Assembly: GCF_001884105.1 (NCBI RefSeq)
Contig: NZ_MACI01000011.1
Location: 1 to 64,000 of the forward strand
DNA length: 64,000 bases
Direction of reading: 5' to 3'
Source of the DNA: Bacillus luti
Lineage (GTDB): Bacteria; Bacillota; Bacilli; Bacillales; Bacillaceae_G
The notes under the pieces are model-generated. The model ran no database searches and was not told the origin of the DNA. It saw only the letters and a program-made list of their open reading frames with translations. Position numbers and translations under genes: made by a program. Positions 53,642 to 61,963 of this stretch are shown here, piece by piece (position 1 is the first letter of the stretch; each line of letters begins with the position of its first letter).

Positions 53642-53724
53642 TGTCTCTCTCTCCTTTTACAAATCTTATGTACAACTCAAATATAAACAACTAGTGTAAA
53701 AGCAGTATTAAACCAACATTAATC

Positions 53725-53748
53725 TTTTGTTTGTTGTTTGTTTTTGTG
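53725..53748. promoter_or_regulatory. TTTGTTTGTT-rich site, probable DeoR operator
   Basis: A run of TTTGTTTG/TTGTTTGT repeats lies about 85 bases upstream of the phosphonate binding-protein gene. DeoR regulators often bind direct repeats of this type, and the only regulator in the operon is DeoR. A matching minus-strand promoter could not be fixed with confidence. Confidence 0.5.
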
Positions 53749-53842
53749 TAATACGTTGCTACTTCTATGTTTTTTCATATTTTTCTGCTATTAGAAAACA
53801 CAAAATTTACAAACAATTAAAAAAACCTTTATAATCCCACAA

Positions 53843-53877
53843 AAAAATGAGGCGTTTGTAAAAAACGCCTCATTTTT
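53843..53877. terminator. Rho-independent terminator
   Basis: AAAAATGAGGCGTTT/AAACGCCTCATTTTT stem with a five-base loop at the end of the 50-aa gene; its stop codon is inside the stem. Confidence 0.85.
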
Positions 53878-54022
53878 GTTTACCTTTTTTTGAATTACGA
53901 TTTGCATACTTTGCGCTATTTTCTCCTTCGTACTCTAATGCAAATTCTGCATCTGGTAAGCTTTCTTTCGGAGTTTTATTATTGTTGATTGCCGCATTTT
54001 GTTTCACTTTTCTTTTTACCAC
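53870..54022 (-). CDS. 50-aa small basic protein, possibly spore-associated
   Basis: A short frame starting at GTG behind AGGTGA: MVKRKVKQNAAINNNKTPKE, then LPDAEFALEYEGENSAKY and a basic tail ANRNSKKGKQK. The EF-x-x-E-Y-E core matches that of the 51-aa protein at 1665-1820 (EFSTEFE), so the two look related. MVKRK also begins SspO, but the rest does not match. A spore-core role is only suggested by this pattern. Confidence 0.6.
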   Translation of the reverse strand: MVKRKVKQNAAINNNKTPKESLPDAEFALEYEGENSAKYANRNSKKGKQK

Positions 54023-54168
54023 TACATTCACCTGCTCTCAAGAAATCACTTTCTACTCTAGTTTGAAGCAAGCTGAAAGAATTATTACTGGCAAGTGTTA
54101 ACAAGTACCTAAAAGCCGCTAGATGGAAATACTACATATGAACAAATGATTAAAAAGGAGCGATGATT

Positions 54169-54504
54169 TTGAAGAAGAAAGAAAAGATTCAGTCGCCAAT
54201 TTTAGACGAAACGCTCCCGCATCAAATGAATTTTCCATCTTTTAAAGGAACAGGAAAGAAGATGCAACAACCTTTCATAAATCAATATGACGTCGTAATC
54301 GGAGACAGTAAATATGATTCCGAGAACAGTCCACTTCACAATTGGAGTGATGAAGTAGATCCTGCCATTATGGCTGGAGAAGAATGGATCCATCCTACAA
54401 ATGATATTGGGTGGATTTCAGAAGAAAATCAAGAGTTGCTAAAAAAAGAAGTAGACAATAAGAATGAGGCTTTTATGCATCCGCAATTTGGCATTAACGA
54501 CTAA
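54169..54504 (+). CDS. 111-aa protein resembling DUF3905
   Basis: A soluble protein with the blocks HQMNFPSFKGTGKK, NQYDVVIGDSKYDSENSPLH and NWSDEVDPAIMAGEEWIHPT, which I recall from DUF3905 Bacillus proteins. The start is TTG, eight bases after AAGGAG; an ATG six bases earlier is too close. Expression context is unknown; the family is found in spore formers, so a sporulation link is possible. Confidence 0.72.
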   Translation: MKKKEKIQSPILDETLPHQMNFPSFKGTGKKMQQPFINQYDVVIGDSKYDSENSPLHNWSDEVDPAIMAGEEWIHPTNDIGWISEENQELLKKEVDNKNEAFMHPQFGIND

Positions 54505-54505
54505 A

Positions 54506-54538
54506 AAACCATTCTACCTAACCTAGGTAGAATGGTTT
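54506..54538. terminator. Bidirectional terminator
   Basis: AAACCATTCTACCTA and complement with a three-base loop, between convergent genes. Confidence 0.9.
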
Positions 54539-54544
54539 CATATG

Positions 54545-55894
54545 CTATCCAATAATGATTCGCTCTTTCGGATATTTATAGCGTGGCGGTTGTTCCCTTC
54601 CACCGCTAGCTAAAATAAATGTTAAAATACCAACACGTCCAATAAACATGAGTACAATAAGTACCAGTTTACCTACAGTTGTTAAATCTGGCGTAATACC
54701 CGTTGATAGTCCAGTCGTTCCGAAGGCCGAACAAACTTCAACGATTAGGCTCATAAGTGGCACATTTTCCGTAATAGATAAAATGAATAACGCCGTGGCA
54801 CATAATAAAATCCCCATCGTCATAACGACGGATGCTTTTAGTACGTCCTCTTCATGTAGCTGACGTTTGAAGACTCTAACTGTTCTTCCGCCCCTTGCAA
54901 ACGTGTATAACGATAATATGCTAACAGCAAATGTTGTCGTACGTATTCCGCCCCCAACCGAACTTGGTGATGCCCCGATAAACATTAATATACTCATAAA
55001 CAAAAGTGTCGGTTGTGACAGTTCACGTATATCCATTGTAGCAAGTCCACCACTTCGCGTCGTCACAGATTGGAATAATGTATAAAATACCGTTTCATGC
55101 CATGATTTTCCTACTAAAAAATGATTTCGTTCTAATAGAAAAATCATAATTGTCCCAACAACCACGAGTGCAAAAAATGTTGTCGTCGTCAGTTTTGTGA
55201 ATAATGAAAAACGAAATAGTTGCTGTCTCCTTTTACTAAGAAATTGCTTTATTTCCATTAGCACTGGGAAGCCGATAGCTCCTAAAATAATAAGTAACAT
55301 ATGAATCATTTGAACAATATAATCTTTTTTATACGGAATTAATGATTGTCCTGTTAAATCAAATCCACCGTTCGTCGTTGCACTAACAGCCGCAAAGAAA
55401 CCGTGGAAATAAGCTTCTTGCCAAGTTGGAAAGTAAAGTAGAAATCTTGTCCCTAGCAGTATCGCTCCAATAAGTTCTATTGAAATAATTACAATTAAAA
55501 TAGAACGCATCAATTCTACAAGCCCCGATAAATTCCCTTGATTATGGTCTGCCATAATTAATCTTCTTCTCTGCAAACCAATCTTTTTCCCCGTTATTAT
55601 CCAAACAAATGTACCAAGCGCCATAATTCCTAAACCGCCCAATTGCAAAATAAGGGCTAAAACAATAATGCCCGCTGTGGTAAATGTATCTGAAATTGTA
55701 ACAACAGATAATCCCGTAACACTTACCGCACTAACGGATGTAAATAAGGCGTCGATAAACGTCCATTTCACACCATCCTTTGTAACAAACGGTAAACTAA
55801 GTAATATCACTGATACGACTACTGCTAATAAATAAAACAAAACAATGAGTTGTACAGGACGTAATTTTTGTAAAAACTTTTTTATATCTCTCAT
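54545..55894 (-). CDS. TrkH/KtrB-family potassium uptake channel subunit
   Basis: A 449-aa membrane protein with four M1-P-M2 units. The four pore loops are visible as SVTGLSVV (about residues 57-64), TTNGGFDLTG (about 171-180), TRSGGLATMD (about 289-298) and FGTTGLSTG (about 400-408), each with the filter glycine. It imports K+ together with a cytosolic KtrA/KtrC RCK subunit, which is not in this window. Ribosome site AGGTAG is weak. A second family member lies at 61964-63283. Confidence 0.92.
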   Translation of the reverse strand: MRDIKKFLQKLRPVQLIVLFYLLAVVVSVILLSLPFVTKDGVKWTFIDALFTSVSAVSVTGLSVVTISDTFTTAGIIVLALILQLGGLGIMALGTFVWIITGKKIGLQRRRLIMADHNQGNLSGLVELMRSILIVIISIELIGAILLGTRFLLYFPTWQEAYFHGFFAAVSATTNGGFDLTGQSLIPYKKDYIVQMIHMLLIILGAIGFPVLMEIKQFLSKRRQQLFRFSLFTKLTTTTFFALVVVGTIMIFLLERNHFLVGKSWHETVFYTLFQSVTTRSGGLATMDIRELSQPTLLFMSILMFIGASPSSVGGGIRTTTFAVSILSLYTFARGGRTVRVFKRQLHEEDVLKASVVMTMGILLCATALFILSITENVPLMSLIVEVCSAFGTTGLSTGITPDLTTVGKLVLIVLMFIGRVGILTFILASGGREQPPRYKYPKERIIIG

Positions 55895-55917
55895 TCCATC
55901 ACTTCGCTACCTTTTTT

Positions 55918-57111
55918 CTATCGATTAAATAAAGAAAAATCTTCGTTTTCTTTATTTGTAAATAACTGCTCAAATAATTTGGCAAACACCATTCCATATA
56001 CAGTTCCATTACCTCCATACGGCAATGCATAAAATAAATTATGTATATGCGAATCTTCTTTTAATATAGGGAGACCATCATGACTTCCCCCAAATGCTGC
56101 TGCCCAATAGTACTCTGCTTGTATTTTTTTATACTGCGGGAACATTTCTTTTACAATGTTAATAAGGCTATCGCGTTTATGCAATAACTTCGTATCACCA
56201 ATTGCTTGAATTTTCATTGCCTCATCTAATCCACCTATAATAATACGTTTTTGATACGTTCGAAAATACAAATAAGGACGTGCTGTTTCCCAAATTAATG
56301 ATTGCTCATGCCATCCCTCAAAATGATCTACCTCATTTGTCACAACTGCATAAGATGTTTCTACTGTTGTATTTTTTTCTTTCTTTCCAAAAAGCGCTTC
56401 ATAACCTGTAGCCATAATAATATTCTTTGCTACGATTTGATTTCCTGCTTTCGTATAACATATTAAATCATTTTGAAGTTTTTTTATATGTATAGCCTCT
56501 GTATGTTCATGTATAGCGGCTCCCATTTGATTTGCTTTATGCAAGAGACTATGTGCTAATAAATATGGATTCACCTCAGCATCACCATGCGTATATAGCG
56601 CTGCTTTTCTTATAAAAGAATAACGTTTTTTAATATCAGATTCTGCAAAATATTCAACTGGAAATCCATACTCATGTAACGTATTATATTCCTCTTGTAA
56701 AAATGAAACATCTTCGCTTTTACTTGCATAATACAAACTATTTCGTGGAATAAAATGTGGATTTATATCGAGAGTTGGCACAACTTTCTCCATTGTTCTT
56801 AACGCTTCATAACAGAGTCTATATGCCCGTACCCCTTTTTCTTTACCAAATGTATGAATTAGAGAGGTTAACGATTTATCATGAAGAAATTGTAATAAGC
56901 CTGTATTAGCAGCTGTGCTACCACATGCGATTGCTCTTTTTTCAATGAGCGTAACACTCATTCCAATTTTCGCTAACGAATACGCTATATGAGCGCCTGC
57001 TTCCCCACTTCCAACTACGAGCACATCACATATCATATCACTTTCTAACGGTGGATAACAAGGTACAGAAACGCCTGTATTCCAATACAACTTACCAGTC
57101 ATAAGTTTCAT
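55918..57111 (-). CDS. FAD-dependent oxidoreductase (DAO type)
   Basis: A 397-aa flavoprotein with the ADP-binding fold CDVLVVGSGEAGAHIAYSLA (about residues 28-47) and the following VTLIEKR acidic end. NTGLLQFLHD is the typical FAD-contacting loop of glycine or D-amino acid oxidases, and the C-terminal FGGSHDGLPIL and YGGNGTVYG contact the flavin. Substrate is unknown. Ribosome site TAGGAG. It sits between the potassium channel and the PHA synthase, each with its own terminator. Confidence 0.87.
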   Translation of the reverse strand: MKLMTGKLYWNTGVSVPCYPPLESDMICDVLVVGSGEAGAHIAYSLAKIGMSVTLIEKRAIACGSTAANTGLLQFLHDKSLTSLIHTFGKEKGVRAYRLCYEALRTMEKVVPTLDINPHFIPRNSLYYASKSEDVSFLQEEYNTLHEYGFPVEYFAESDIKKRYSFIRKAALYTHGDAEVNPYLLAHSLLHKANQMGAAIHEHTEAIHIKKLQNDLICYTKAGNQIVAKNIIMATGYEALFGKKEKNTTVETSYAVVTNEVDHFEGWHEQSLIWETARPYLYFRTYQKRIIIGGLDEAMKIQAIGDTKLLHKRDSLINIVKEMFPQYKKIQAEYYWAAAFGGSHDGLPILKEDSHIHNLFYALPYGGNGTVYGMVFAKLFEQLFTNKENEDFSLFNR

Positions 57112-57164
57112 AATTATACTCCTACAATGTAAATTTCTCCTTTCTATGTTTTGTTATTTTCCAT

Positions 57165-57202
57165 AAAAAAATCCAACTAACGTGCGCTAGTTGGATTTTT
57201 TT
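57165..57202. terminator. Terminator of phaC
   Basis: AAAAAAATCCAACTA with its complement and an eight-base loop, five bases after phaC. Confidence 0.9.
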
Positions 57203-57206
57203 ATTT

Positions 57207-58292
57207 TTAATTTGAACGCTCTTCAAGCCAATTTCCAATCGTCGGATATGTTTGTTTTACAGCTGTTCCGCCGTAAACGATAGACATATGTCCTGTTGGT
57301 AAACATACATATTGTTTATCTGTGCTAGAAATATGATCAAGTAAAGCTTCTACTTGACATGGCAGAGCAATATGATCACGCTTTGCGGAAATATTTAAGA
57401 CATTAGCCTTAATATTTGCAAGGTCTACCTTTTGTCCGCGAATAACGAGTTCACCCTTAACCAGTTTATTATTTTGATAGAAATCACGAATCCACTGTCT
57501 ATATGATTCACCTGGGAACGGAATACCATCGCCAACCCACTTTTGAACTAATTTCCAACTTTCGACGAAGCGCTCATTTTCTGAACGATCGACTAAAGCA
57601 ACGTATGGACCAACAAAGTTTGTAATTGGCTTTAACATCTTGTTTCCGAAATCAATCATTTCTGGTGGAATGTTTCCGAATGTATCAACCGCTTTATCTA
57701 AATTGAAGTATTTTTCATCTAGTAAAGGACCATATAATCCTGTTTCAGAGAAGTCAAAAGGACTTGTCATGAAAATTAAATTACGAATTGGCATGTGCGG
57801 ATGAAGTGCTGCATAAATCGATGTTAACGTTCCACCCATGCAATAACCAAGTAAAGAAATCTCGTCCGATTTTGCAGTTCGCATTACTTTTTTCACTGCT
57901 TTCGCAATATAATCGAACACGAAATCATCAAATTTCAAATGACTATCTTCTAAACCAAATGTGCCCCAATCCAGCATATACACATCGAAACCACGATCTA
58001 CTAAATATTCCACTAAACTATTTCCTGGAGTTAAATCCATAATATATGGCTTATTAATAAGAGCATATATTAATAAGATTGGTACTCTCTGGGTTTTTTC
58101 TTGTTTTGGAATGTAACGATACAGCTTCGTTTTATTCTTCGTCCAAATAACCTCTTTCGGTGTTAAACCAACTTGTGGTTCTGGTTCGCGTAATAAAATT
58201 TCACTCGCTCTTTTCACACGACGATATGCTTTGCGATATTCTTCTGGGTACAACTCTAATTGCTTTTCCCATTCTGTTACGAATGTAGTCAT
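57207..58292 (-). CDS. phaC: Class IV poly(3-hydroxyalkanoate) synthase subunit PhaC
   Basis: A 361-aa alpha/beta-hydrolase-fold synthase that polymerises 3-hydroxyacyl-CoA on granules. The lipase-like box with catalytic Cys is LLGYCMGGTLTS (about residues 147-158); catalytic Asp is in ISAKRDHIALP and His in LPTGHMSIVYGG (about 331-342). Short length without the N-terminal extension indicates class III/IV; with PhaR beside it, class IV. A hairpin separates it from phaB. Confidence 0.96.
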   Translation of the reverse strand: MTTFVTEWEKQLELYPEEYRKAYRRVKRASEILLREPEPQVGLTPKEVIWTKNKTKLYRYIPKQEKTQRVPILLIYALINKPYIMDLTPGNSLVEYLVDRGFDVYMLDWGTFGLEDSHLKFDDFVFDYIAKAVKKVMRTAKSDEISLLGYCMGGTLTSIYAALHPHMPIRNLIFMTSPFDFSETGLYGPLLDEKYFNLDKAVDTFGNIPPEMIDFGNKMLKPITNFVGPYVALVDRSENERFVESWKLVQKWVGDGIPFPGESYRQWIRDFYQNNKLVKGELVIRGQKVDLANIKANVLNISAKRDHIALPCQVEALLDHISSTDKQYVCLPTGHMSIVYGGTAVKQTYPTIGNWLEERSN

Positions 58293-58332
58293 TTTTCTAT
58301 CTCCTTTTCGGTCGATTTCTTTCTAAAAAAAG

Positions 58333-58361
58333 AAGTGCATTCCTGCTATGGATATGCACTT
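58333..58361 (-). terminator. Intercistronic hairpin between phaB and phaC
   Basis: AAGTGCAT/ATGCACTT stem; on the minus strand it is followed by TCTTTTTTTAG. It could attenuate transcription into phaC. Confidence 0.7.
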
Positions 58362-58374
58362 TTTTCTTACTTCA

Positions 58375-59118
58375 TTACATGTATAATCCGCCGTTAATAT
58401 TTAATTGCTGACCTGTGATATACGCACCGTCACGGCATAGATATACTACACCTTTTGCAATTTCATCAGCTTGACCAAAACGTTTTTTCGGGATTTTCGC
58501 AACGATCTTTTGACGCACTTCTTCCGGTACTTCTGCTACCATTTCAGTGTCAATAAATCCTGGGCAAATTGCGTTTACAGTTACATTTGTTTTTGCAAGT
58601 TCTAACGCTAATGATTTTGTGAATCCTAACATACCTGCTTTCGCTGCTGAATAGTTTGTTTGTCCAAATCCACCAGCTTGACCGATAATAGAAGAAATAC
58701 TAATGATTCTTCCTTCTTCTGCTTCTGTTATGTATGGAAGTACCGCACTTGTCGTATTAAATACACTGCTTAAGTTCACGTCAATTACGCGCTCCCAATC
58801 TTCACGATTTAACTTTTTGAATGTACGATCTCTTGTAATACCAGCATTATTAACAAGAATATCAACTTTACCAAAATGATTCACAGCTTCTTCTACAAGA
58901 CGGTTTGCGTCTTCTACTTTAGAAACATCCGCTTGAACTGCATAAACGTCATGTCCTTCTTTTCCTAGTTCATTTACTAAATTTTCAGCTGCTTCTTTAC
59001 TGCTATTATAATTAATAACCACTTTAGCGCCCTCTTGTGCTAATGCTACTGTAATTGCTTTTCCAATTCCTTTTGCCCCACCTGTTACAATTGCTACTTT
59101 GCCATTTAATTGAACCAT
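58375..59118 (-). CDS. phaB: Acetoacetyl-CoA reductase PhaB
   Basis: A 247-aa short-chain dehydrogenase that reduces acetoacetyl-CoA to (R)-3-hydroxybutyryl-CoA with NADPH. Cofactor motif VTGGAKGIGKAI (about residues 11-22), NNAGITRD, and catalytic Tyr-Lys in NYSAAKAGM (about 155-163). FabG-like proteins share these; the operon with phaR and phaC supports PhaB. Ribosome site AAGGGGGA. Confidence 0.94.
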   Translation of the reverse strand: MVQLNGKVAIVTGGAKGIGKAITVALAQEGAKVVINYNSSKEAAENLVNELGKEGHDVYAVQADVSKVEDANRLVEEAVNHFGKVDILVNNAGITRDRTFKKLNREDWERVIDVNLSSVFNTTSAVLPYITEAEEGRIISISSIIGQAGGFGQTNYSAAKAGMLGFTKSLALELAKTNVTVNAICPGFIDTEMVAEVPEEVRQKIVAKIPKKRFGQADEIAKGVVYLCRDGAYITGQQLNINGGLYM

Positions 59119-59271
59119 TTCTTTTCCCCCTTAAATGAATTTGTGAACGATTGTTATGAATCATTTTGGTACTCATATGAATAGAGTCCATATATTAATT
59201 ATGTTTCGTTGTTTATACATGAAAAAGAGATTCTCCCTCTCTCTCTTACACGTTATAAACAAACGCTTTTA

Positions 59272-59754
59272 TCATTTTTTATTTTCCGGCTTATTCGCAG
59301 GCTTTACTTCTTCTTTTACAGGTACTTGTAGTTTAGCTAGTACCGCATTTTGCTTTTCTAGCAATTCTAAAATTTGATCAACTTTCGTTTCTAACGTACG
59401 CATATCTTGTTTTACTTTCGTAACATCACGCTTTAATGTAGGAGCTTGTCCTAAAGAATCTACTTTCTCCTCTAGAAACTCCTCAATGTTATCTACTTTA
59501 TTTTCCAAGTTAATAACAAGCGTAGCCACTCTTGCAATATCCTCTTTTGTCGGCACGTTTACTTGTTCTAAATAGCTTTTTGTCGTATCATTTAATGCTT
59601 TTTGATAAAACAAATTCAAATCTAGAACGCTGCCCATCCAAGCAGAATATTCTTCTGTTTTAATTGTTTCATTGAGCGCTTTTCCCCAAAATGTTTCGGT
59701 TTGTTCATAAGCATTTTTCCATGCTTGTAGTGGATCGAATTTTTGATCAATCAC
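59272..59754 (-). CDS. phaR: PHA synthase subunit PhaR
   Basis: A 160-aa helical protein, the partner subunit that class IV PhaC needs. N-terminal DPLQAWKNAYEQTETFWGKA resembles Bacillus PhaR; the C-terminal half is a long coiled coil (LVINLENKVDNIEEFLEEKV, LETKVDQILELLEKQNAVLA) with a lysine-rich tail. The start is GTG at 59754 (AAAGGGAG, ten-base spacing); codons further upstream lack a site. First gene of phaRBC, divergent from phaQPJ. Confidence 0.9.
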   Translation of the reverse strand: MIDQKFDPLQAWKNAYEQTETFWGKALNETIKTEEYSAWMGSVLDLNLFYQKALNDTTKSYLEQVNVPTKEDIARVATLVINLENKVDNIEEFLEEKVDSLGQAPTLKRDVTKVKQDMRTLETKVDQILELLEKQNAVLAKLQVPVKEEVKPANKPENKK

Positions 59755-59870
59755 TTTACCTACACTCCCTTTTTCGTTTTTGAAACAATTCAACCTATTC
59801 ACTATTTTCTAATATTCTGAATAAAACTTCAACCCTATATTTTATTTTTCTTTATTTTCCAACAAATGTA

Positions 59871-59899
59871 TTGACATTAAAAACAGATAGGTGTAAATT
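59871..59899 (+). promoter_or_regulatory. Predicted promoter of phaQPJ with near-palindromic overlap
   Basis: TTGACA, 17-bp spacer and TAAATT lie 54-82 bases upstream of phaQ. A near-palindrome GTGTAAATTGCAC (59891-59903) covers the -10 and could bind PhaQ. Confidence 0.5.
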
Positions 59900-59952
59900 G
59901 CACTTATAAGCAAAAAATTCCATCTTACTGATTCATGAGGTGATGCACAATC

Positions 59953-60405
59953 ATGCTACAAAATGAACCAGAACAACGCGAAAGTTTGGAAAACAACCAA
60001 GCGAAACAACCAAACTCCATGCCAAAAAACTTCTTAGTTCCCTTCTTACTTCTCTGTCTAAAAGACTGGAGTCTTCATGGTTACAAACTTATTCAAATGC
60101 TAATGGATATCGGCTTTTCTTCTGTTGACCAAGGTAATGTGTATCGAACACTACGCAAATTAGAAAAAGAAAACCTTATTTCTTCTACTTGGGATACAAG
60201 CGATGGAGGGCCAGCAAAAAGGATTTATTCTTTAACTGAATATGGAGAGCAATATTTAACAACATGTGCAACTTCTTTTGAGCATTACCAAAATATGCTG
60301 CGGACGTTTTTCACGTTATACACCAATGCATTCTTTCCATTTTCTACTTCTCCAGAAAAGGATGAAAAGGATTCTTCATCTTCACCTGGTGGTACAGCAG
60401 AGTAA
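59953..60405 (+). CDS. phaQ: PHA-responsive PadR-type regulator PhaQ
   Basis: A 150-aa winged-helix protein of the PadR type (LVPFLLLCLKDWSLHGYKLI, then VDQGNVYRTLRKLEKENLIS, and RIYSLTEYGEQYL as the wing). In B. megaterium the gene in this position, PhaQ, represses its own operon and is relieved by PHA. The C-terminal 30 residues are Ser/Asp/Glu-rich and disordered. First gene of the phaQPJ unit. Confidence 0.92.
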   Translation: MLQNEPEQRESLENNQAKQPNSMPKNFLVPFLLLCLKDWSLHGYKLIQMLMDIGFSSVDQGNVYRTLRKLEKENLISSTWDTSDGGPAKRIYSLTEYGEQYLTTCATSFEHYQNMLRTFFTLYTNAFFPFSTSPEKDEKDSSSSPGGTAE

Positions 60406-60447
60406 TCTGCGTTCACAATATGCAAAAAAACATTTGGGGGTCAAACA

Positions 60448-60972
60448 ATGGAAACTAAGCCATACGAATTAGTCGATGCATTTTGGAAAAACTGGTCTCA
60501 ATCTCTTTCCCTTTTCTCTTCAGCTGGGAAACAATTAGAACAACTTACTTTAGAAACGTTAAAACAACAACAAGACGCTCTGCATAAATTAACATCAGGA
60601 GTAGATGAGCTAGAAAAAGAATTACAACAATTCACTGCTCAGTTCAATAACCAATATACGGATTACGTGAAGCAATTAACTGGGAACTCCTTAAATGATC
60701 AAATTAACGAGTGGCAAGAAAAATGGAATGAACTTTCTACTCAAATGCACCAACTTACTGTTTCTCCTACGAAAACATCTCTGTCAATTCTTACTCAAAC
60801 TAGTGGTCAATTTGAAGAAACAACAAAACACTTTATCGAACAACAACAAACGCAACGTGAAGAGGTTCAAAAACAGTTAGAAGTTTTTTTGGGAGAGTTC
60901 AAGGCCAAACAACTAGAACTCGCAAAGCAATTCGAGGAAAACTCAAAAAATCTATTTACTTCCATCAAGTAA
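60448..60972 (+). CDS. phaP: Phasin PhaP
   Basis: A 174-aa amphipathic helical protein that coats PHA granules. Start METKPYELVDAFWKNWSQSL followed by long glutamine-rich coiled helices (LEKELQQFTAQFNNQYTDYV; EEVQKQLEVFLGEFKAKQLE). No signal peptide or cysteine. Ribosome site TTGGGGG. Between phaQ and phaJ as in other Bacillus PHA clusters. Confidence 0.92.
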   Translation: METKPYELVDAFWKNWSQSLSLFSSAGKQLEQLTLETLKQQQDALHKLTSGVDELEKELQQFTAQFNNQYTDYVKQLTGNSLNDQINEWQEKWNELSTQMHQLTVSPTKTSLSILTQTSGQFEETTKHFIEQQQTQREEVQKQLEVFLGEFKAKQLELAKQFEENSKNLFTSIK

Positions 60973-61073
60973 GAAAAATGTGGCAACTAACCGCAGCACA
61001 AACAAAACTCTTTCTTCCTCCTACTACATCAAGATGGCTGGCATTTTTCGATATGGAAAAGAAGGAGGACAAA

Positions 61074-61517
61074 ATGAATCCATTTCAAGAAGCACAAACT
61101 GTTCCGGAGCTTCGTTATGATGAGATTCAAGTCGGTGATCAAGCATCTTTAACAAAACAAATTACGGATGAGGACGTTATCAATTTTGCAAAATTGACTG
61201 GTGATGTCAATCCCATTCATATTTTAGATTCGTTTGCAAAAACGACAATGTTTAAAGAACGTATTGCTCATGGCATGCTCGTTTCCAGTTTTATTTCTAC
61301 CATCCTTGGAACGAAACTCCCAGGCAAAAATACGATTTACTTATCTCAAAACGTTTCATTCCGTGCTCCTGTCAAAATCGGCGATACACTTCGTGTAGTG
61401 GCAGAAGTTATTAAAAAACGGGATGATAAAAAAATCATTACATTACAAACAAACATCTATAATCAATCAGGCGATATTGTCGTAGAAGGTACAGCGACAA
61501 TACTGAAAAAAGAGTAG
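61074..61517 (+). CDS. phaJ: (R)-specific enoyl-CoA hydratase PhaJ
   Basis: A 147-aa hot-dog fold (MaoC-like) enzyme that supplies (R)-3-hydroxyacyl-CoA from beta-oxidation. The hydratase-2 motif is FAKLTGDVNPIH (Asp and His, about residues 39-50), followed by RIAHGMLVSSF. The start at 61074 has GAAGGAGG with ideal spacing; 96 bases of open frame upstream lack a ribosome site. Last gene of phaQPJ. Confidence 0.92.
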   Translation: MNPFQEAQTVPELRYDEIQVGDQASLTKQITDEDVINFAKLTGDVNPIHILDSFAKTTMFKERIAHGMLVSSFISTILGTKLPGKNTIYLSQNVSFRAPVKIGDTLRVVAEVIKKRDDKKIITLQTNIYNQSGDIVVEGTATILKKE

Positions 61518-61537
61518 CAAATTTGCTACTCTTTTTT
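61506..61537 (+). terminator. Terminator of phaQPJ
   Basis: AAAAAAGAGTAGCAAA and its complement form a perfect 32-base palindrome around the stop codon, ending in T6. Confidence 0.88.
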
Positions 61538-61663
61538 CTATCCAAGAACTTCTAATCACACCGATTACTTCCGGGTATGAACACATCGTTTCCACATAAA
61601 ATAACGTTACCAGTTTAAATAGTGATTCGCTAAACTGGACTACTCATAAGGATGTGTATCAAC

Positions 61664-61849
61664 ATGGTAAAAACAAACAAACTACTAGTTCCAGGTGCAG
61701 AACAAGCGCTTGAACAATTTAAATATGAAATTGCACAAGAATTCGGTGTTAGCTTAGGCTCTAATACAGCATCTCGCTCTAACGGTTCAGTTGGCGGGGA
61801 AGTAACAAAACGCCTTGTTGCTTTAGCTCAACAACAATTACGTGGATAA
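61664..61849 (+). CDS. Alpha/beta-type small acid-soluble spore protein
   Basis: A 61-aa DNA-binding SASP that protects spore DNA. The N-terminal part [18 protein letters not shown] carries the GPR protease cleavage motif EIA-x-EFG; the second conserved block [19 protein letters not shown] follows. Expected to be transcribed by SigG in the forespore; no promoter was assigned. Ribosome site AAGGATG. Confidence 0.95.
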   Translation: MVKTNKLLVPGAEQALEQFKYEIAQEFGVSLGSNTASRSNGSVGGEVTKRLVALAQQQLRG

Positions 61850-61867
61850 TACTATAACATATGGCTT

Positions 61868-61893
61868 AGAGGCAGATATTCTCTGCCTCTTTC
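61868..61893 (+). terminator. Terminator of the SASP gene
   Basis: AGAGGCAGA/TCTGCCTCT stem with a five-base loop and T-rich tail. Confidence 0.82.
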
Positions 61894-61963
61894 TATTTTC
61901 AACATACATAATAGCGCTTTTTCACATACTAGTAAAAGCAAACCAAAAGGAGCGATATGTGAC

